A DNA stretch of 61,473 bases, from assembly GCA_905182985.1 (NCBI GenBank), contig CAJJDN010000078.1:228764-290236 (forward strand), read 5' to 3'. The notes beneath the pieces are model-generated. The model ran no database searches. It had not been told where the DNA came from and worked only from the letters and a program-made list of their open reading frames with translations. The position numbers were made by a program, and so were the translations under genes. This DNA comes from Paramecium sonneborni (Eukaryota; Ciliophora; Oligohymenophorea; Peniculida; Parameciidae). Of the stretch, positions 50,637 to 61,473 are shown one piece after another. Position 1 is the first letter of the stretch; the number at the start of each line of letters is the position of its first letter.

Positions 50637-52990
50637 ATGTCTCTAGATAGCAGCTTTGAAAATTTGGAATAATATCTGTATCCCTCCTTCGATGAAGCCA
50701 ATAACTAGAATTAAAAGGAAGGCCAATACATTCTAGACCCTATAGGTATAGAATAAGATTAAAAACCTTTGCTGTAAAATCCACATAACAATGGTAAAAC
50801 CTATAAATAATTGTTTGAAATTGTTTAAAGATTAAATGATATTAATTGGGTGGAACCATATTCTAAAATTACTCCTATAAAACACTTTACTCCAATAACC
50901 TTTTGGTTTATTATTTGTTCTCAATACTTTTAAAAAGATGTAGATCCTAAAAACATTAAGTAATGAAATGAATTTATTGTAAGATGTAATAAAATAGAGG
51001 AAGAATTTCAAATAGATTAAGAAAAACAGAATAGTCCTTATACATATTTCGATGATTGGTTCATATTAGAAATGAGAAGCATAGTAAACTTTAATCTAAG
51101 ATAGATGGTTAAAAGAATTATCACCCAAAAATGATTTGGAATCATTACAAACAAAAATGGAAGTGCGTTTACTTGAAACTAGAAAAGAATTACATTAACA
51201 GATTGATGCAATTGAAGTTGAAAAACCAATCCTAGATATATAAAATTAATCTGATTTTATCTTAAAAGATTTAGTTGGATTGACTGAAATAGAAAGTCAA
51301 TATCTAACATTTCTTGAAAGTCAATAAAAGTAAGTTTTATTAATATTATCTTAGAATATATGATGAATACATAATTAATTAATCAAAACAATCAAATTTA
51401 GCTGGAACTACAAGATAATTATAAAATGTCTATAACAATTGTTAAATTTGTAATCAAGGAGTAAGATCACTAGAGTCTCTATTAACATGTTAAAAATGTT
51501 AAATAATTGTTCATTCAAAGTGTTATGGGCTTGAAAATGTAACAAATAATTGGATTTGTGATTTATGTTTGAATTTTGGAAATAAAGGTAAATTAATGAA
51601 ATGTCCACTTTGTCCAAAATTAGGAGGTGCAATGCGTTAGACAACTTTGGCTATGAAAGATTCAATATTTGAATTTTCAAATCCTAATTACCATACCTAT
51701 GCAATTAATAATAAAGTTGATAGATAAAGTATATTAATAGTAAAGATTTATTTAGAACCTCCTCCTGATGGAGAAGATGGATATAATTTCATGATTTTGC
51801 AATATTCTTTAGATAATATGATAGGTGAACCTCTTAAATCTGAAAAAATATGGGCTCATATCTCATGTATGTATTGGTTAGATTTTGATTTACTAAAAAT
51901 TGATAAAAGAAAGTTTAATACTTTATGTAGTATTTGTAAAACAAAAAAAAATGGAGCATGTATTTCATGCTCTAAATCAAAATGCGGTATTTCATTTCAT
52001 CCAGAATGTGCCAGAAGATCTTAAATCTATATAGAATCTAATGAAATATTCTGTTTTAAACATTAACCTCTTAAAATAAAAAGAATTTTTGAAGATTAAC
52101 ATAATCTATGGAAAGAAGAAATTTATTGTTTTTTTAAATAATATGAAAAATTAGAATCATGGCTAGCTCATAAACCTAAAAATAATGATTTAGAATTTTA
52201 AAAATTTGAAATCAAAATTTAACAAGAAGAAATAGAAGCTGATATTAAATAAGAAAATGAATAACTTTTTTAATAAATTGCTAATATAATGGAAAGAGAT
52301 GAAAAATTCATTATCACTTTATAAAATAACTAAGTTATTGAAATTTAATATCCTTAAAAAAGAATATCTATCTATGATTTAGAAGAAAATGATAGAATTT
52401 GGCAACAATTAGCAAATGAGAAATATTCTTCAGAATAAATATATGTTCTTTATTAAAGAGCAATTAGGATGAGAAAGAAAAAGAAATTATCAAATAATAT
52501 ATCTTAATTATAGATTCCTATTGTTTAAGAATTAACAAATAGAAAGAGAAACTCAAAATATTCAAGACCTAAAATATTTAAACATCATAAGAAATATTAA
52601 AAGACAAATAGATTAATTAATAATATTTCACTAAAAATTAAAATTCCAAAAGAAGCGATTAATTTTTAATACTGTATTTGCAAATAAGAAATTGAAAATG
52701 AAGAAATGATGTGTAAATATTAATATTAAAATTTAGAATGTGAAATTTGTTCAGAATGGTATCATCTAAACTGTTTGGGATTTATGGGAAACATTGAGGA
52801 AGCCTAAAAATTGTTATTCTATTGTTTTAGATGCGAATAAAAGCTTACTAAAGAATAAAGCAAATATATAAAGAGATACAATTAATATTTTATTGATTCA
52901 ACATTTCGAGATCTAAAATTAAAGATTGGCATGTCACCTCATGAATTAAGAACCCATGAGAAAAAGAATTATAAATAATTGTCTAAATGA
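50637..52990 (+). CDS. PHD / extended-PHD / PHD chromatin protein (JADE/BRPF-like)
   Basis: ATG at 50637 (MSLDSSFENLEQYLYPSFDE) to TGA 52988-52990. Introns 50960-50983 and one of 25 nt near 51,330-51,354 are clear. Between 51,060 and 51,100 I could not join the frames with a normal intron. The order is: EPL1/JADE-like acidic region ending DRWLKELSPKNDL, PHD finger (NCQICNQGVRSL ... CQKCQIIVHSKCYG ... WICDLC), then an extended PHD (MKCPLCPKLGGAM ... WAHISCMYWL ... CSICKTKKNGACISC ... SFHPECARRS), a basic linker, and a last PHD (YCICKQEIENEEMM ... CEICSEWYHLNC ... YCFRC). PHD-zinc knuckle-ePHD modules read histone H3 and scaffold HBO1/MOZ-type acetyltransferases; that role is inferred. Confidence 0.87.
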
Positions 52991-53052
52991 ATCATATTTA
53001 GAAATGTAAACATAATTCCTATTTTATTATTATGTTAAATAAACAAAATAAA

Positions 53053-53283
53053 TCAATTTGCGCTGAGGATGATATTATTAATAGGAATGAATACTAATTT
53101 TATGAAATATCCAACTGCTCCCATAACTGCAAATCCAATTGCACATGATGTTGCAATTTTTATATATTCTAAAATTTAAATCAATCGCTTACCTCTTTTG
53201 TCTGGTTTTGTACATTTTCTAATGAATCTATAACTTTCTTATCCAAAGCTTTGAACATCTGTCAAAATTCCATTAATTCCATT
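53053..53283 (-). CDS. SEC61G: Protein transport protein SEC61 gamma subunit (68 aa)
   Basis: ATG at 53283 ([20 protein letters not shown]) to TGA 53055-53053, with a 24-nt intron at 53169-53192; 207 coding nt. The hallmark [20 protein letters not shown] leads into a single tail-anchor helix, [20 protein letters not shown], and the family end INNII. The 68-residue length equals that of the animal protein. It is the small tail-anchored subunit of the ER translocation channel. It lies 64 bp downstream of the cyclin gene on the same strand. Confidence 0.95.
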
Positions 53284-53347
53284 CAAAGTTTCTTAACTCA
53301 TAATTTTTATTAAAATAATTAAACGTGTATGAATTAATTAAATATAT

Positions 53348-55259
53348 CAATCTCTTGTTTTTTATCTGATGAATTAAAGTGAGTATTTTGAATAACATTA
53401 AAATGAAAGAAATTCTTCATAGTTTGACTAAGATAAAAAATGAATATTACTTCCAAAGGAGTATTAGATAAATGAACAACTCCAGGAGGTGTTTCATAAT
53501 TGATTTCTAATTCATAAAAACCAACTGCATATTGAATAGCAGGTAAAATATCTTATAAAGCAAAGCCAAAAGTAATAGTTACAAATTGTCCAAATATAAT
53601 GTTAAATTAATTATCTCCTAAAAATTATAGTTAAATAATATTACGATTTAATAGAAACATTGATGTTCTGGACATGATTTCGAGCATATCAATTTCAAAA
53701 ACATTAAGTTAAAATGAAATGATTAAATACATAAATGAGGCAACTATAGTTCTAGGCATATATTGAAGAGTTTAAATATCTAATAAGGTGCAATCAATAA
53801 GTTAACATAACTTTCTAAACACTTTTTATTAAAATTTAATTACATTAGTAAGATTCTTCGTTTGGTTTTCGAAAAAAGAGATTGATACAATGATCACTTG
53901 CATAAATATCCCATTAATCTGTAAACCAATTAATCCAATAAGTATAAGATGGAGGATTCACTTGCCATTTGAGTGTCTGAATATAAAACAAAAAAATAAA
54001 TTACAAATAGTATATCTAATTCCATATTTAAAATTTCATTCTATTTATAACCATTATTGGCAGCTTTTTAAAATTAAAGTAGACTAATTGGATTTACTTC
54101 TTCTATTTTATTTGCTATTAACAAACTTGCTAATCCAATTAATTAAATATTTTATTTATTAGCTTTTTTTTTTGATAAATAGGAATCAAAATAAAATAAT
54201 GATAAATGAAATGTTTATCTTTTTAATCTATTACCCATAGCAGTTTCCATCATCCAATCAATCACAATCGCTCTTATTAACCAAGTTATTTCATTTTATT
54301 TAGTTAAATAATATGGATCAGCTAAATATTGTCTTTCCTGATTTACTAAAGGATCAGGCTCAGTTCTGATTCTTTCATCAAGATTAACATTGTTTACAAC
54401 AATTTCATTTTCATCACAAGTTAAATCTAATTCTTTAGGATTAGAGTGTGTTTATGTTGAACCTAAATATCGAGATTCTTTTCTATCTATAGAAGATGAT
54501 CTTGATTTTTTATAAGAACTTCTTATTATTAATTAAATATCAGCTGAGGCACATCTTTAAGAGCTTTTTCTATAATGAGAATCGTTATTTTTTAATTATT
54601 CTTTAACTTCATACAATAAATTATTCTATTCTTAAGAACAACGACACATGTTTTCAATTACTCCATTAAATTATAATGTATAATTATTTTAAGAACGTGA
54701 AGCTTAGGCAATTGATAATATTTTTTGTGTTAATTTATCATTGCAATCTCCTTTATATATATGCATATTATCTTTGATATGATTTTGACTACTGGAATTA
54801 TTTAGAAGAACTGCATTTGGAAAACTGGTCTATCTAACTTTTTTGGATGGTTTATTGATTCTATTGAATGAATTCTCTTTGTTTTGCTTCTTGTGATTTC
54901 TAAACTCTTATAATAATTAATGAAAAGTGACAGATATATCACGACTCTCTATTGGCCTTGAAGTAGTTGAAGGTTAAATATTTTGAATGACATTAAGCTT
55001 CTCATGTTATTTGAATAATCTTTCAGTATTTCTATCTTTAGAGTTCTTTATTAACTGAGTAATTTGCTTTAATATTTAAGGTTGGATTGGTTTTACATTT
55101 TATTTTGGTGATCTTGATTGAGTTAGACATTTTTGAGGACTATCTATTATTATGTTACAAATACTTTAATGTTTCTATTTGAACTTGTCGCTTGTGCATA
55201 AAATGTTATATTAATTCAAATTTAATTTATCAAAAATGCTAAATTCTCTGATTAAACAT
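53348..55259 (-). CDS. Cyclin (N- and C-terminal cyclin folds), start uncertain
   Basis: The coding frame runs to TGA 53350-53348 with introns 53977-54004, 53822-53843 and 53367-53397. The cyclin box reads EITWLIRAIVIDWMMETAMG, then FHLSLFYFDSYLSKKKANKQ and LASLLIANKIEEVNPISL. The C-terminal fold follows (LKWQVNPPSYTYWINWF, LCQLIDCTLLDIQTLQYMP, TIVASFMYLIIS). This is the A/B-type pattern (RAILIDW-like). It would activate a cyclin-dependent kinase; the partner is unknown. About 350 residues of Ser/Gln-rich N-terminal region precede the box. The frame is open to about 55,258, but the only nearby ATG (55,259) is one base out of phase, so the true start or a first intron is unresolved. Confidence 0.85.
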
Positions 55260-55291
55260 TATGGTGATATAAATTAAAAAATATAAACCAA

Positions 55292-57112
55292 TCAATTTTT
55301 CCACTTCATCTTAATCAAGTACTTAAGTCTAACTTAAGCAACATCATAGACAATATATTCATTATGCCATAATCCAGATGTTTTTTCAACATCAGAAGGT
55401 TCAGGTTTACCAATAGGAACTTTGACTCCAGGTAATCCAGGCATATCAACATAAGATTTTTCAGGAGGATAAGTTCTAGCTTTACCCCAAGTACAATGTT
55501 TTCCTTTAGGAAGATTACTTGCATTATGATCTGATTATAATTTAATATTAGGATTTCCTAGCGCAACATCACAAAGTAAAATTAATCCAGTTCCTGTTGA
55601 TGGATCTGGACAACAATAATCTGCTGATTTCTCAATCACATCAGCTAAATAGACACCCTTAAATTATTATTAATTCGATTACTTTTCCAAATCTATATCC
55701 TGTTGCTGGAGCTTCAGGGGGAGCAATTCTTAAACCTTAACCTAAAATACCAACAAAATTAGTCAGACGTGATCCATGCCATAATAACATTCTATTTCCT
55801 AAATCTTTTTTAAATCTCTTATCATCTTATTCTTTTGTCAATTCAAATACATCTTCAACTTCTAATTTATAATATCCTTATGTATTTTATATAAACTTTT
55901 TTATCAATTTCACCTTTTCATTATTATGATCTAAATATTTCAAATCTATATTAAGTTTCTTATAATTTTCATCTAATATATTTGAATCATCTTTGCTATC
56001 CTCCAAAATTTTAGTCGCTACCTAAATATGCTGAATTGCTTCTAACATTTCTAATTTAGCCTTTACTTTATCTTTTGAATTAATTAATGGAGCTTTTGTC
56101 ATTCCAAAATCATGTGGAATTTGACTATAAAATTCACTTGTAAGTTTTTGTAGTTCCAAACAATTAGGATTCTTTTTATCTAATTCATCTGATAGTTATT
56201 TTAATACATCAAATCCTTTCTTTATTGTTGATGCCGCTAATTTACCCAAAGGCATCTTTTTTGCATCATAACCAATCCTATTATTTTATTTAATTATAAA
56301 TATTACTCTCTCATTTGATTATTAATCATTTTCATATCAAAAATCAATCTTATCAATTCTTTTACTCTTTAATGTAATTTACTTTTATTAAATGATTCCT
56401 TTTCCTTCTATTCTCTTAATTTCTCTAATTTATCTAATGCTTTTGGATCACTCTCTCCTGAATAATCCTTCTCTAAAATACGATAATCTCCTTTTACACT
56501 CTTTTCATGAATCTTTTTCTCATAAGCACTTATTGCTTATTCTAAATTACTTTAAAATGGAATAAAAGCTAATTATCCAACTTAACCTACTCTTCCCCAT
56601 CTATTGAAAACAAAATATGTATCTAAATATATTTGATTTCACTTACTTTCGTTCTTCTTCTTTACTAATTAAACTATGTAAAACTTATTATTATTATTGT
56701 CTCCCATTATATTTGTTTGATTCATTGTACAATCATAAATCTTACCATTTTATTCATGAACAACATAATTATCCTTATTTACAATATATTCATCAACAGG
56801 AGCTGAACCTTGAAATGCTACTTTTTTTAATTCTGTCTTCTCTTTTTCCACTTTTTTCTTTGGTTGAGGTGATGGAGATCTCTGTTATACCTTTTTCTTA
56901 TCATCTACCTATTTCTTTGTTGTTGTATTTCCTGTGTTTTTTTTAGATACAGACTAACCTTTTTTTACAGAACTCTAAACTCGTGCAGGACTTACTGATT
57001 TTGCATTTGCCCCTTTTCTTGAACTTGATACACTTTAAGTCACTTGTTTACCTACCACCTTACTAAAATTTATTAAATCCATATTACGCATTTTTTTAAG
57101 CTGCCTTTGCAT
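55292..57112 (-). CDS. Poly(ADP-ribose) polymerase with WGR domain (about 580-604 aa)
   Basis: TGA 55294-55292; introns 56623-56646, 56278-56306 and 55658-55682; from ATG at 57112 there are 1,743 coding nt. Domains in order: basic N-terminus, WGR domain (TYFVFNRWGRVGQVGQLA), helical regulatory domain (KKMPLGKLAASTIKKGFDVL), and ART catalytic domain ([66 protein letters not shown]). The H-Y-E catalytic residues are all present. This is the PARP1/2/3 type that modifies proteins at DNA breaks. Upstream, MPPKRAQSKGKKVTVVVTTK starts at 57182 and would join after a one-base change in an A run, so the natural start may be 57182. Confidence 0.93.
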
Positions 57113-57182
57113 CTTTCTTTCCCTTTGTTGTAACTACAACAGTAACCTTTTTACCCTTTGATTAAGCTCTCTTTGGAGGCAT

Positions 57183-58004
57183 TTTTACAAATATCTTTAA
57201 TTATATTTCCATTACCTTAACATTATCAACAATATAAATATTCCTATCAGAAAATTGCCAGAATTCTATTATTTTTTGTTGCAAAAGGATCAATAAAGTT
57301 TATTCAAAATTCTACTTCATTTTAAAAAAATTTCTAACCTTTATTCTAAGCTCTTTTTTACATCAATTAACTTTATGGCATTATCAATAAATTCTATTTA
57401 CATTTGTGAATTTAAAAAAAGTATATCAATTATTGACAAAAATATTACTCTACCTTTTTATTGCTATTTAACCCATAAATCAAAGATTCTCTTTAGCTAA
57501 TTAACTTTATTAGATATGTCTCAATATAACTAAAGATAGAAAAGCTTTTTATTATAATGCTAATGATCCCTAACATTTGAATATGAATTTATCACTCCTT
57601 TTTTTCCATTTTTAATCAATTCAAATTATTATATTACTTATAACTTCTTGCACTACATTTAATATTTTGATAATTTCTCTTTAGCAGATTAACAATCTTC
57701 ATTAGAAAAATTATATTATAAAATTGCTGACAATATAAATTTTAAGTTCATTTTTATCTTCATATATATGGAAAAACAAAAAGATTATCAAAAAAAAATT
57801 ATTTAACTAAAAGATTCAATAACTAAGATTTTTATGCATAGATTTAATTCTAATACAATTTTTTGAATCTACATTTATATCTTTTTTGATTTTATTCTTT
57901 ATAAAAAGCTTTGTCTTCTAATATGTATTTATAAATTCTTTTGGAGTTAAAGGTGAAAAATACATCACAAAATTATCCTAATCTCATTAATTTTTTGAAT
58001 AAAA
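57183..58004. other. Divergent intergenic region
   Basis: About 820 bp between the PARP gene (minus) and the proteasome ATPase gene (plus). AT-rich; no convincing exon or RNA gene seen. It must hold both promoters. Confidence 0.5.
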
Positions 58005-59267
<1,263 letters not shown>

Positions 59268-59342
59268 ATGCATATCTATAATAATATCATTTCATTCAAA
59301 CATTTACTCATTATTATTATTATTAAATTCTAATTACAATTA

Positions 59343-60118
59343 ATGAGTAATAGGGAATATGATTACTTGTTTAAGCTTGTTATTATTGGTAATAGTGGAG
59401 TAGGCAAGTCTTCTCTACTTCTCAGATATACTGATGATACATTCAGTGAAAATTATATCTCCACCATAGGAGTTGATTTTAAGTTAATTCAAATTTTAAA
59501 ATAGATTCAAAACCTTTAGACTTGACGGCAAAGGCTTAAAATTATAAATATGGGATACTGCTGGTTAAGAAAGATTTAGAACTATTACAAATGCCTATTA
59601 TAAAGGAGCTGATGCGTATTATTATATTTTCTAAACTCTAGTATTGTTCTTGTTTATGATACTACATGTACATAATCATTTTCGGAAATTGAAAAATCTT
59701 GGATTGATGAAATTTATAAACATGCAGGGAAAAATACAACCATTCTTCTTGTAGGGAATAAATGCGATTTACCTAACAAATCTGTCACAACTGAAAGAGC
59801 TTAAGAATACGCAAAAGAAAAACTTATGTTATTCTATGAAACCAGTGCTAAATCCTCTCATGGAGTATCTTAAGCTTTTGAAGAATTATCTAGATTGCTT
59901 ATTATTAAACGAGACATGAAAGTTGAAGAAAAAAAATTAAAAAGAAAATAAAAAAAAGTATTTCCTCACTTCATATATAGGATTCTTCTTCTAATTCAGA
60001 TTCTGATAAAAAAAATTCTTCTGAAACTTCTAATGAACCATAAGAAAATATCAATTTATGGTTAAGACCTAATAAAAAAATAGAGGAGGAAAAATAATAA
60101 TAAAAATGTAATTGTTGA
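59343..60118 (+). CDS. Rab-family small GTPase (234 aa)
   Basis: ATG at 59343 ([20 protein letters not shown]) to TGA 60116-60118, with introns 59483-59504, 59616-59641 and 59958-59980; 705 coding nt. G1 GNSGVGKSS, switch [13 protein letters not shown]3 WDTAGQERFRTIT, G4 GNKCDL and G5 ETSAKSS are all intact. The Rab-family RabF-type motifs fit a Rab1/Rab8-like member. A Ser/Asp-rich hypervariable tail ends in CNC, a double-geranylgeranylation CxC signal for membrane attachment. It cycles GTP in vesicle traffic. It starts 75 bp after the proteasome gene on the same strand. Confidence 0.95.
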
Positions 60119-61181
60119 TAGTTCTTTATAATTCATTTATTTTTAAATTTAAAAATGTGCTTCTAATCTAGTAATTGTAGAAAATTCTCAAAGAGTTAAC
60201 ATCTTTGTTTATTGATCAAAAACAAATAAAAAATTTTTATAAAATTCTATCTCTATTCACAAAAAACTATTTGATTGGATTAAAGTTATTGATAATTGAT
60301 TAAATACAACAAATCTAATGAATCAATCTATTACAATTATCCATTCTATTAATAAAGACTATTAAGTATTTTTGAAATATCACTAAAATTGATAAAACTA
60401 AAATATTATTTTATACTCTGATAATTTAATTGTATTATTATTCTTACCTTATTTTTGATTAAATTTTTTAAACTTAAAGTGGTATTATATCATAAGTATC
60501 AAATTATGTGCCTTGTAGAATTTTCTAGTGCAATTATGAATAATAAATTTAAATAAATTTGAATTATAGATGTCTAATATTGATTTTAGGAAAATCGATG
60601 ACTAATTTTTATAATTTTTTTTATCGAACTTTTATCTCAATAATAATAAAGAATAAAAAATTTCAGATTTGAGAAATTTTTTTATAAAAGAAATATTAAA
60701 GAATTTTCTCCAGAATAAATTTAATGCACATTTTGCAGGATTGACAAAGAAGCTTCAGATAATAATGGTTAATAAGTACCAAAGCTATGTCAAATTGTAA
60801 TTACTTAAAATCCTGAAAAAATTATCAATTGATTATGATAAATATGAAAGTATTCTTTGAATGGAGTTATTGGTTTTAATAGAGATTTTAATATTTCACT
60901 AACTGAGATTATATTTATTTTTTGTCAAAGAAGCTATGCAATTATACTTAATTATCAAGATCAAATTAAAATTTTGCATCTAAAAAAATATCAACTCACA
61001 AAGATGGATATAAAAGAATAGTATTAGATATCGAAAATTAAAAAATGTTAATCTCCAAAGAAACAAAGATTAAATTTTGTTGATAAATATCTTTGTTTTA
61101 TTATTAGAAAATCAGATTCTTAACTTGAGATGATTCTTTTTTCATTAATTAATTAAAATTTGTTTTTCTATTAAAAATATT
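60119..61181. other. Intergenic region, content unresolved
   Basis: About 1,060 bp. From 60,700 on, two overlapping plus-strand frames are open for 50-130 codons (e.g. FNAHFAGLTKKLQIIMVNKY), but they do not join through acceptable introns and lack a clear start. Since only TGA stops a frame here, open stretches of this size can be chance. A decayed gene is possible. Confidence 0.4.
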
Positions 61182-61473
61182 ATGAACCCTTGCAGAAGCA
61201 TATCATAAGAATTCTAATTACCAGATGATTTTTTAAGTGTGTTTAAATCCTACATAGCAATTACTTAAGGAGGATAAGATAAAAGAGTAACTCAATCATA
61301 AGTAAATATTTTTGCTACAAATATTCATTCATAATAAATGAATGCTTAGAAAAATATTTATAATGACTTTGACATTGCTTTTGCAGTAGGAATGGTTTTC
61401 AAAATTCTTGTAACTTAGAAAATTGAATTATTAGATTATTTTTGTAAATGACATTATTAATATTATTTTAGGT
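61182..61473 (+). CDS. N-terminal part of an unrecognised protein (3' partial)
   Basis: ATG at 61182 (MNPCRSISQEFQLPDDFLSV) opens a frame of 87 codons to 61443. It is followed by a typical 28-nt intron (GTAAATGACA...TTTTAG, 61444-61471), and two bases of the next exon reach the window edge. The encoded part looks globular and helical (NDFDIAFAVGMVFKILVTQ). No family recognised from this fragment. Confidence 0.55.

Noticed and set aside
60700..61180. A full gene upstream of the right-edge gene
   Set aside because: The open stretches could not be joined by acceptable introns and may be chance, given a single stop codon in AT-rich DNA.

Overview
The window reads as macronuclear (somatic) DNA of a Paramecium-type ciliate. 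It is extremely AT-rich. Long protein-like frames appear only when TAA and TAG are read as glutamine, so TGA is the only stop. Genes are interrupted by tiny GT...AG introns of about 20-31 nt, and intergenic gaps are short. All CDS calls below use that code. I checked most of them by confirming that the span minus the introns is a multiple of three. I could not run any database search.

Left part (1-9.4 kb): the tail of an unknown gene, an unrecognised 271-aa protein, a MEAK7-like TLDc protein, a P-loop GTPase with a coiled-coil tail (its 3' half is copied exactly in a 1,046-bp repeat separated by a single N, probably an unmerged contig overlap), and two small zinc-binding proteins. Middle-left (9.7-24 kb): a CDPK-like pseudokinase and a 3,627-aa cysteine-rich/REJ/GPS multi-pass surface protein fill most of an interval bracketed by two perfect 86-nt GC-rich copies in opposite orientation. 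I propose these copies as a duplicated non-coding RNA gene. A RING/IBR-like protein and an 80-aa membrane protein lie just inside the second copy.

Middle (24-36.5 kb): ankyrin protein, Myb/SANT protein, HECT E3 ligase, a Q-rich coiled-coil protein, two more RING-like proteins (one with an in-frame TGA followed by more coding sequence), a B-box-like/WD40 protein, nuclear cap-binding CBP20, and a frame-broken RING gene. Right part (36.5-61.5 kb): the mitochondrial genes PAM16 and SDHB in tandem, an ARM-like protein, a coiled-coil/EF-hand protein, a 1,475-aa protein joining a SelW-like CxxC domain to Ig-like and WD40 domains, a multi-pass membrane protein, a PHD/extended-PHD chromatin protein, SEC61 gamma, a cyclin, a PARP, proteasome ATPase Rpt6, a Rab GTPase, and the start of an unknown gene at the edge.

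There is no operon logic. Genes sit on both strands and mix housekeeping functions with ubiquitin-type zinc fingers, calcium sensors and surface proteins. The most unusual items are the inverted ncRNA-like pair, the SelW-like/WD40 fusion, the dispersed set of divergent RING/IBR-like proteins, the CDPK pseudokinase, and the in-frame TGA.
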